Source of the DNA: Tetrapyrgos nigripes
Taxonomy: Eukaryota; Basidiomycota; Agaricomycetes; Agaricales; Campanellaceae
Assembly (NCBI GenBank): GCA_013368315.1
Contig: JAACJM010000101.1
Coordinates: 247,909-311,908, forward strand
DNA: 64,000 bases
Direction: 5' to 3'
Each line of letters begins with the position of its first letter. The first letter of the stretch is position 1. Both the position numbers and the translations under genes were made by a program. The notes under the pieces are model-generated. The model was not told the DNA's origin. It saw nothing but the letters and a program-made list of their open reading frames with translations, and did no database searches. This document shows, piece after piece, positions 56,753-64,000 of this stretch.

Positions 56753-57157
56753 TTGTTTACATGCATCGCATGCATGTTTCCCTTGCTCCTATCTTATACA
56801 TGCATTGTATGCATATCTCTTATTACTTACATGCTGTTTGACATAGCTATTACAGACGATTTACATGCTTTACACACATTGTACTTTGACTCATAGTTAC
56901 AAGACATCTTTGTATATAGGTAGAGTATTCTTCAAGCTAGATTCCTCAGCTTGACCTTATACATCTTTCTACAAGTCTTACTTCAAGTAATACTCATCTT
57001 CAGAAGTCTTGCTCAAACCTTTCTTTGATAGAAAGGCTCAACGAACGAACGAACAAAAAGCAAAACCTTGAAGTATGACTTCTGTCATAACATGCACTGT
57101 GTCTCAGATGTGGCAGACAACTACTAGTACTTAGTATGATAATGCCTAGCTACAAGA

Positions 57158-57600
57158 CTACAGCTCATTTGGTCCATTGTTATTTGGATCATCATTGATG
57201 CCTATGAGATCAATATCCTCCAAGCCAGACTTCTCAATAACAAACCACAAGTCTGCTCTTCCATCTTGCTGCAAAGGCAGAGGTTGCATGGAGACTACTG
57301 AGATGATAGACATCACCTCAACAAGCTTCAGAGATTTAGGGTTACAGGAACTGTGTTGAATACAAACCAGGTCCAACTCGATAGATTTCCAGAGCTCTAT
57401 GGAGAATGGTATGCACACATGGCCAACAAAAGTGAAGGCGATCAACCCAGTGTTGATAGTAAATCTTTTCATACTCATCAACAAACTGAACAAGGTACTT
57501 GTGTGCTAATTGCACTTCGTCATCTGTAACTGAGTGCTGGAGGACAATTCGTACTCCAGTGACAAGGAGGCAGAAAATTTTTCCAGTACTGAGTGGGAAG
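57158..57600 (-). pseudogene. Plavaka-like (CACTA-type) transposase fragment, left-arm copy
   Basis: Pieces read VTDDEVQLAHKYLVQFVDEYEKIYY, DRLHFCWPCVHTILH and GPGLYSTQF, then in another frame VVSMQPLPLQ and DLWFVIEKSGLEDIDL. These are the order and motifs of the C-terminal part of Plavaka-type proteins in mushrooms, from memory. The palindrome turns inside this frame, so the N-terminal part is missing. Confidence 0.5.
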
Positions 57601-57609
57601 TAACCTCCT

Positions 57610-58054
57610 ACTGCGAGGTACTTCCACTCAGGATTTTCTGCCTCCTTGTCACTGGAGTACGAATTGTCCTCCAGCACTCAGTTACAGATGACGAAGTGCA
57701 ATTAGCACACAAGTACCTTGTTCAGTTTGTTGATGAGTATGAAAAAGATTTACTATCAACACTGGGTTGATCGCCTTCACTTTTGTTGGCCATGTGTGCA
57801 TACCATTCTCCATAGAGCTCTGGAAATCTATCGAGTTGGACCTGGTTTGTATTCAACACAGTTCCTGTAACCCTAAATCTCTGAAGCTTGTTGAGGTGAT
57901 GTCTATCATCTCAGTAGTCTCCATGCAACCTCTGCCTTTGCAGCAAGATGGAAGAGCAGACTTGTGGTTTGTTATTGAGAAGTCTGGCTTGGAGGATATT
58001 GATCTCATAGGCATCAATGATGATCCAAATAACAATGGACCAAATGAGCTGTAG
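57610..58054 (+). pseudogene. Plavaka-like transposase fragment, right-arm copy
   Basis: Mirror of 57,158-57,600. It has one extra A in the run at about 57,740-57,746, which shifts the frame after VDEYEK where the left arm reads on. Confidence 0.45.
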
Positions 58055-58119
58055 TCTTGTAGCTAGGCATTATCATACTAAGTACTAGTAGTTGTCTGCC
58101 ACATCTGAGACACAGTGCA

Positions 58120-60531
58120 TGTTATGACAGAAGTCATACTTCAAGGTTTTGCTTTTTGTTCGTTCGTTCGTTGAGCCTTTCTATCAAAGAAAGGTTTGAG
58201 CAAGACTTCTGAAGATGAGTATTACTTGAAGTAAGACTTGTAGAAAGATGTATAAGGTCAAGCTGAGGAATCTAGCTTGAAGAATACTCTACCTATATAC
58301 AAGATGTCTTGTAACTATGAGTCAAAGTACAATGTGTGTAAAGCATGTAAATCGTCTGTAATAGCTATGTCAAACAGCATGTAAGTAATAAGAGATATGC
58401 ATACAATGCATGTATAAGATAGGAGCAAGGGAAACATGCATGCGATGCATGTAAACAATGAAGGAGATGTGTGCCACCACTCTGTGTGGCAAATGACGAG
58501 GCCCAAAAGGAGTGAGTGTCGACTGTTTGGTATTGGATGATGGGTGTCAAATGGGTGTTGGAGACCACGCATTTTTGTGGAAACACCTGGTACACCTATC
58601 AAGCACAACCACACTCGGGAATGTCAGATTATGAGAATGAGACCCTAAAGGGCCTCATAATTGCCTGTGTTTACATTTGACAGGGATTAATATCAGTTTG
58701 AGGTGAAATATGAAGAAGAGAGATCACGTACATTGTTGACCTTGTTAGAGCGCCAACAGACAAGGCAGAGAAAAGGATAAAAGCAATAGCAAATACTGGC
58801 TTGTAGAACATTGTCTGGAGAACCGGGGGATTATCAAACTGCACTGTCTGTTGGATATTTATAGCCAGTAAATCAATTGGAGCAATAGTCATACAGAGTA
58901 CAGCACTCAATAATTCATGTCATTCTTTCCCCTAGTAGTACAGTTAGGGATCAGTACAGGTATCTACTGCCCCTGGCTGTATGGAAGTGCTCAGAGGGTT
59001 GGACAGATTAAGCAGGGCATGAGCAGAACCCACAGGGTACAGACATGTATACATACCCTGAAACTTTTACATATTCAATTCAGGATGACAATGAGACAAA
59101 TGTACACTGTGTCGGCATGATCCAAGGCCTAGAAGAGATGTCTTTCATGAGTAGGTCAAGGTGTATGAGGGCAGGATATAGGATGAGCAGTTGGGAGATA
59201 TAATGGTAGCGACGTAGACAGGAACACATACAGAAGGCCAACAAACGAGGAGAGAAGGTAAGATACACAGTGTTAAGACGTATCTAGCTCACCTGAGACA
59301 CTGATACCTCATATTCTCATTGTATGTCTCTATGTCTTCTTCTCCCTTGTTCTTTCCAAAATGTAGATGGTGTGTTTCATCCTTACCGTCTAGGGCAGCC
59401 TCCTCTCTCCATCTTGTGCACAAATAGTGTGTGGAGGAAGATAATGAGCATTCCTGGTCATTGGCATGAATGTCTCCAGGATGTACAAAGAGATGTGGGT
59501 GTCATAGCTGAAGAAAAAATGAGTAGGAGGGTTTTGTTGTAAGATAAAGCATAAGAAAGAGAGAAAAAGTAATGAGCCCAGTCTATGATTGTCTAAAAGA
59601 CATGTGCTATGTATTCAAACTCTCACCCTTTTGCCTGAGGGCCAAATATGTCTCCAACCAGCAAGAGATGAAGAAGAAGAAAGAGAGAAGAGAGGCGAAA
59701 AACAGAAAGCAAGCAATGAATAAGAAGATGAGAGATCAAGAGACAGAAAATAATGAAAAATGAAAAAGATCAAAAAGAGAAAGGAAAGCGATATTACGAG
59801 GCCCTTTAGGCCGAGTTAACTTATGTCGACCCCCCCAATTGAGTACCAAAGGTTCTCATGGGTTCTAACTTTTACACGCCACCCCTCAGCGCTCCAAAGT
59901 GCCCAAACACTGCCATTTCAACTGACGCTTGATACAATGTGAGTACGTCACAAGTCCTTTCCGCTGTCAACGACTACAGGCCCAACCACAACAAGCTTCA
60001 GATGTGTTTTCCTTCCCTCAGTAGCCGTCAAAAGTCACCAAGAGCTGCTCTCTGAATCACTATGGCTTCCTCCACCCAATCCAAGGTCATTTATAATTGA
60101 AGGCGTTGTTACAATTGAGATATTAGGGCTCTATCTGATTTTTTTACTGCATATGAAACCATTTTATTTATCCAATAATGGGCCTTGTAATTTGCCATGT
60201 GAAGCAGTGGCACCTTTCCCCAGTAAAAAAGGACAAGACGAAGAAAAAAGAGAACAAAGTGAGAGAACTTTAGTTACCGGTCACAAAGATATTGAGATAA
60301 TGTCATTGTTTGGTCATGTTAATAAATACAGGGGCTGCAGATATGGGCAGGGAGGTAAACAATGTGTAAGTAATAGTAGACATGCATACTACACATGTGA
60401 GAGAGAAAGCAAGGATAGAGCATGGTGAACAAAAGGGAAACATGTGTTAGATAAGAAGAAATGAAACAAAGTAAAGAAAAGAAAAGAGCAAGTCAGAGAG
60501 TTCCATAGAATAGGGGTGAGAAATTGTAACA
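58120..60531 (-). mobile_element. Interrupted solo LTR, right-arm copy
   Basis: Mirror of the LTR at 54,691-57,092, including the nested insert with copy F (58,459-58,660), the stranded signal-peptide exon (with an extra base in GCTCTAACAAGG) and the sister repeat near 59,790-60,040. Confidence 0.7.
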
Positions 60532-60688
60532 GTGCGCCTTGTTCTGGAATTCCCTATATTTCGACCTTCAAAATGACTCAGAGTCAGATTTGGTACACTT
60601 AAGACGCTAGAGTCACATTCATGTGAAAACGCGTTACAGACTTACAGTCACTTTCCATGTGATTCTTCTTTTCGCGTTTGTTGATTAG

Positions 60689-61807
60689 CCAACGCTGGAG
60701 GCGGTGTTTCCTTCTGAGCCTTGCGAAGACCTTCTGGATGCATCAATTAAGGACTCCTTGGCACTCGTCACAAAACTCTGCATCCTCTGTAACTGCTACT
60801 CCAGTGTCTGAACCTGACGTTGGCCTCGATCTATCTGCAGAGGCGAAAACTAATGGCATCAATGCAATTCCGCCATGGCTTCGCACACATGGTGCAACCC
60901 GGAGACGTGTATGTATTCCTTGACTTCTTTCTTTTTCATCGTTCACTAATGTTGTATTTCTTATAGGCGAATAATTTTGAGAAACTGTGAGTAAGCACTT
61001 GTAATATGTTTGGTGGTTACTGAATACACTTTTCTAGTTCCGATCTTGACATTCCTCGAGTACCCCGGGAAGACCCAGCCTCCCCTTGCACCTCAAACTC
61101 CTGCTAGCTCATCGTCTGGTATAGATGAACCTGGACCTGGCGCCAATCAAACTGCCTCGGCTCAAAGCCGGCCAAGAAGAAATTGAAGCTGGCTGTGGTT
61201 GGTCCAACGGCGACTATCAAGCAAGTCCTCTCAATCTTCTCTTGTATTGTAGATTGCTGATTATAACGGTTCTAGGCAACTTTCTTTTTACGAGATCTCA
61301 TCAAAGCTTCGCCTGATGGTGAGGTTACCGACGTCGATTTCAAAAAGGAAGTTAAATATGCTAGTGCAGGCCGCTGTATACAGCGGCAGGTACGAGTCCT
61401 CATCCTCTTGCACAAAATCAATTGAATGATCGACTCTGAAGAGATCCTAGACTCTGGTCACTCGACGGAGAATTTGCGGAGAAGGTATTTGGTGCCGAGT
61501 CTGCCGTGTAAACAAAATAAGATATGTTTTCCCAGGATGCGATAAGTGCGACCATTTGACCTCACAATAAGACTCGTCCTATAAATAGGACTCGTTCAAA
61601 GCTTCGCCTGATGGTGAGGTTACCGACGTCGATTTCAAAAAGGAAGTTAAGCAGATGACTCAAGAGCAGAAAAACGTTTGTGTCTTTTCATTTTATGCTT
61701 TCAAATTTGTTTGCTGACCTGGTTTCGTTCAGAAATACCAAGCGGGAGTCGGTGCCGTCAAAGGCGAAAACGCCAAAGCTAAGCTTGGAAAGCGCAAGCG
61801 CGTCTAG
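60689..61807 (+). pseudogene. Lysine-rich protein gene, right-arm copy with frame-breaking indels
   Basis: Mirror of 53,421-54,533. Relative to the left arm it has an extra T (GTGTTTCC near 60,706), an extra C (TACCCCGGG near 61,060) and a missing G (CTCGGCTC near 61,157). These shift the frame that is open in the left arm. The pattern fits sequencing error better than gene decay. Confidence 0.5.
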
Positions 61808-62495
61808 TCAAGGTATGTATGCTCTTACTCAGAATTATCTGTTCTGCCGCTGACTCGTGTCTTTAGTTGCGACGGGGACTTTGTATTATTTGGCGGTGAC
61901 CGATGATGAAGGAGTCAGAGATACCCGGAAATGGCCAGAAGGTTCCAGAAGAAGCAGAAATCGTGTATTGTACTGTATTAGACTACGAATCGGATAATTT
62001 CTGTCTGACTATATCTGGCCCAGTCAGAACGCCGTCGTCGACTTTTGCCCGGATGCGGCCAGAAACAGCCAGAATCCTTTCTGAAAAAATCTGGTATACG
62101 GCCATTTTCCGACTTTTTTCTGGCTCTTTCCTAGGTGATTGGCAGGAGCAGATGTTCGACAGATTTCCGGAAATAGTCGGAAATAGTCGGTTATGGCCGG
62201 TGTCGTTTTTCGCGGTTACTAACTTACGAACGATGACATGGCAACTCGTGAGAAGGCTTTGAGCATCTTTCCACCTCAAACCTCAACCACGACCAACCCC
62301 CCTGCCGTTCTAACGTTCCTTGCTGCGCCTGAGGCCTGAGGCCTGAGGAATCGTCCAAAGCGATGCATACGACCACCGTTGGATCCAACCTTGCCAGGGT
62401 GGAGCGATGACCCCGACGACCATGTACTGATGCATACCACCACTTTTAAGCTCGCAGCTCTACTCTTCCTTTTTCTCTTACTTCGAACCCTAACG

Positions 62496-64000
62496 ATGAA
62501 GCTATTCCTTCCCCTTCTAACCCTCCTTTCTACGTTTGACGTCGATACATACAGTGCACCAATGACTAGAAAAGAGGGTAAGTTGTCCCCCCTTGTTCTT
62601 CGCTTGTGCTAAGTCTCTCTAATTCTAACCCAACGTCATCACAGACATCAACCCATACCCCGACAAACCTCGTCTCGTCTTCCGGAAAGACGGCACCTTC
62701 AAAATAACCATCTTCTCCGACCAACATTTCGGTGAAAATCCCTGGGATTCGTGGGGGCCGGAACATGATGCGTCGAGTATCAATTTGATGAAGACGGTTT
62801 TGGCGGATGAGAAGCCGGATTATGTGTGAGTGGATGGTTGGTTGTTGATGGTGCGGTCGCTGACGAAGGTCATCGTACGCGTTGCTCGTGTAGCGTTCTG
62901 AACGGTGTGTACTCCCTTATCTTGTTCTTGCTCTGAATGTCTCACTAGCTCTACTGTACCTTCAGGCGACATGATTACCGGGGAAAGTGAGTCCTTTTAC
63001 TTCTCTCCGTATAAGCAATCATTGATAGCTCCTCTTCTTCAGACACCTTCAAAGAAAACGCAACCAAACTCATCGATCAAATCGTCGCTCCACTCAACAC
63101 TCTCAAGATTCCTTTTTCTACCACTCAAGGTGTACGTGTCTCCTCTCACCTTCTTCCCGGTGCTTCCCGTCATCCCTCATCTGTATTTTTCTCTTTCCCC
63201 TTCTGACTTCGACCTTTATTCCTTGCCTCCTTCCGTTGCCCATCATTCCCTCTCTCACCATCCGTACTCATACTCACTCCCCCTTCACCCATACAGAACC
63301 ACGACAACCAGAACAACATTACCCACCTCGACATTATCAAACGTGAACAAGCTCAGGCACCACTTAGTTATACACGGACTTCTCCTCCTGGTGTGGGCGG
63401 AGACAAGGACGACTCGGATGGGGACGGTGTGAGTAGGCATGGGCCGGGGAATTGTTGGGTTCCTGTGAGTTTCTTCTTGGTTTTTATTCTCTTGTTCGCC
63501 TGACGTTGACTCGTTTGCTTTCATCCTCCCCGCGTCCACCCCACACAGATATACCAAACCCAAGACGCCCCCTCCCCCTCTCTCATTCTCTGGTTCTTTG
63601 ACTCCCGCGGAGGTTTTATTGACACCAACCCTTGGCACCCGGTTCCGCAGGATTCGGCAAGCAACGGACTGAAAGGAGCGGATGATTGGGTACATGAGAG
63701 TGTTGCGGGGTGGATAGAGAGTGAAGTGGGGAGGATGGATGCGGCGTGGGAGCTGCAGACGCGCAGGGAGATGGGAAGGGGAGGGCAGCACTGGCTTTTG
63801 TTCATATTCCTCCGTAAGTAATTTATTCTTGTTTTTCTGGGAAGGTTGGACTTACCCACTCCCATCTGCAGCCACTTCGCCATAGACCTCCAGAAGAATA
63901 TCGATAGCGGGAAGGAGCCTGGGTTGAATGGTGCGTACGCGCCTGTGTTTGTCTCTCCCAACCTTTTTTATCATATTTCTCCACTTCTCGCGCCTGCTTC
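62496..64000 (+). CDS. Metallophosphoesterase, right-arm copy (runs off the window)
   Basis: Mirror of the left-arm gene from its start at 62,496. The motifs DQHFGE, NGDMITGE and GNHDN are intact. Near 63,745 a G is missing (GTGGGAGC instead of GTGGGGAGC), which shifts the frame before the VHIPPH motif. Intron homopolymers are also shorter (near 63,285 and 63,528). The gene continues past 64,000. Confidence 0.6.

Larger units (their letters stand above)
54691..57092 (+). mobile_element. Solo LTR (TGTTA...TAACA type) interrupted by a 1.9-kb insertion
   Basis: The sequences 54,691-54,866 and 56,751-57,092 together match the 479-bp LTR at 13,098-13,576. They are separated by about 1.88 kb flanked by ATTGTTTAC on both sides (54,858-54,866 and 56,751-56,759). 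The LTR flanks are CGCAC and TGCAC, a near 5-bp target duplication. The intruder contains the sister repeat, a secreted-protein first exon and copy F. Confidence 0.75.
51223..57600. repeat. Left arm of a giant palindrome
   Basis: Every feature from at least 51,223 to about 57,600 recurs in reverse complement between about 57,612 and the window end. Paired coordinates sum to about 115,212-115,228. The drift comes from small indels. The turn is near 57,605, with almost no spacer. Confidence 0.95.
57612..64000. repeat. Right arm of the giant palindrome
   Basis: Reverse-complement copy of 51,223-57,600, running to the window end. It differs mainly by one- or two-base indels in homopolymers, several of which break frames that are open in the left arm. 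No sequence in it is new, so annotations here should be treated as duplicates. Confidence 0.95.

Noticed and set aside
57534..57677. Frames that run through the centre of the palindrome, such as the 111-aa minus frame at 57,342-57,677
   Set aside because: The part beyond about 57,600 is the mirror image of the part before it, so the fusion is produced by the turn and is not a real protein.
1..64000. CRISPR array, tRNA, rRNA or bacterial operons
   Set aside because: No regularly spaced repeats, no convincing cloverleaf or rRNA sequence by eye, and the introns show a fungal nuclear genome.

Overview
The window looks like nuclear DNA from an agaricomycete (mushroom-forming basidiomycete). The evidence is short GT-AG introns of about 50-70 nt, a complete glyoxal oxidase (copper radical oxidase) gene, a fragment of a CHAT-domain protein, a DUF6534-type membrane protein, a DUF6729/exonuclease gene and Plavaka-type transposase debris. 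It is accessory-like, nested-transposon DNA with islands of ordinary genes. All calls come from reading the sequence and remembered protein families; no search was run.

Layout. 1-6,600: decayed, CpG-poor repeat DNA with a 1-kb inverted-repeat element and one MITE. 6,734-16,664: a decayed secreted epoxide hydrolase gene whose second intron swelled from about 66 nt to 8.7 kb by insertion of an 8.6-kb element (A). Element A carries a broken DUF6729/RNase H-like/WRN-exonuclease gene that was itself hit by two LTRs. 16,987-21,385: a small relative of A (copy B), a duplicated block with a tiny cysteine-rich secreted peptide gene, a membrane-protein fragment, two MITEs and another relative (copy D). 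22,088-24,512: glyoxal oxidase, flanked by two copies of a 0.6-kb block. 25,200-28,543: poorly resolved genes and a coiled-coil protein gene. 28,780-35,138: second copy of the peptide block, then a 4.8-kb relative of A (copy C) carrying a protease-like fragment split by an apparently intact hAT transposon. 35,303-38,300: a MULE-like element and a long foldback element. 39,313-49,859: single-pass membrane protein gene, purine-rich tract, CHAT remnant and DUF6534 gene. 50,558-64,000: metallophosphoesterase and a lysine-rich protein gene inside a very large palindrome centred near 57,605.

Three results stand out. (1) Copies A, B, C, D and a fifth (F) share a 5' end (TTAYRAGGC), a 3' end (CA or CG, then a target T) and a 3' subterminal hairpin that is conserved by covariation. 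Three of them have visible empty sites without target duplication. This is the architecture of Helentron-type rolling-circle elements, and the copies carry unrelated cargo. (2) A CACGCC-ended MITE family makes 3-bp target duplications, proven for two copies by an internal empty-site paralogue. (3) The palindrome is probably an assembly or read fold-back, because its right arm carries frame-breaking homopolymer indels where the left arm is open.

The repeats look CpG-poor by eye. Most premature stops in them can be explained by C-to-T or G-to-A changes, which suggests cytosine methylation and deamination. The hAT element keeps its CpGs and open frames and so looks young.
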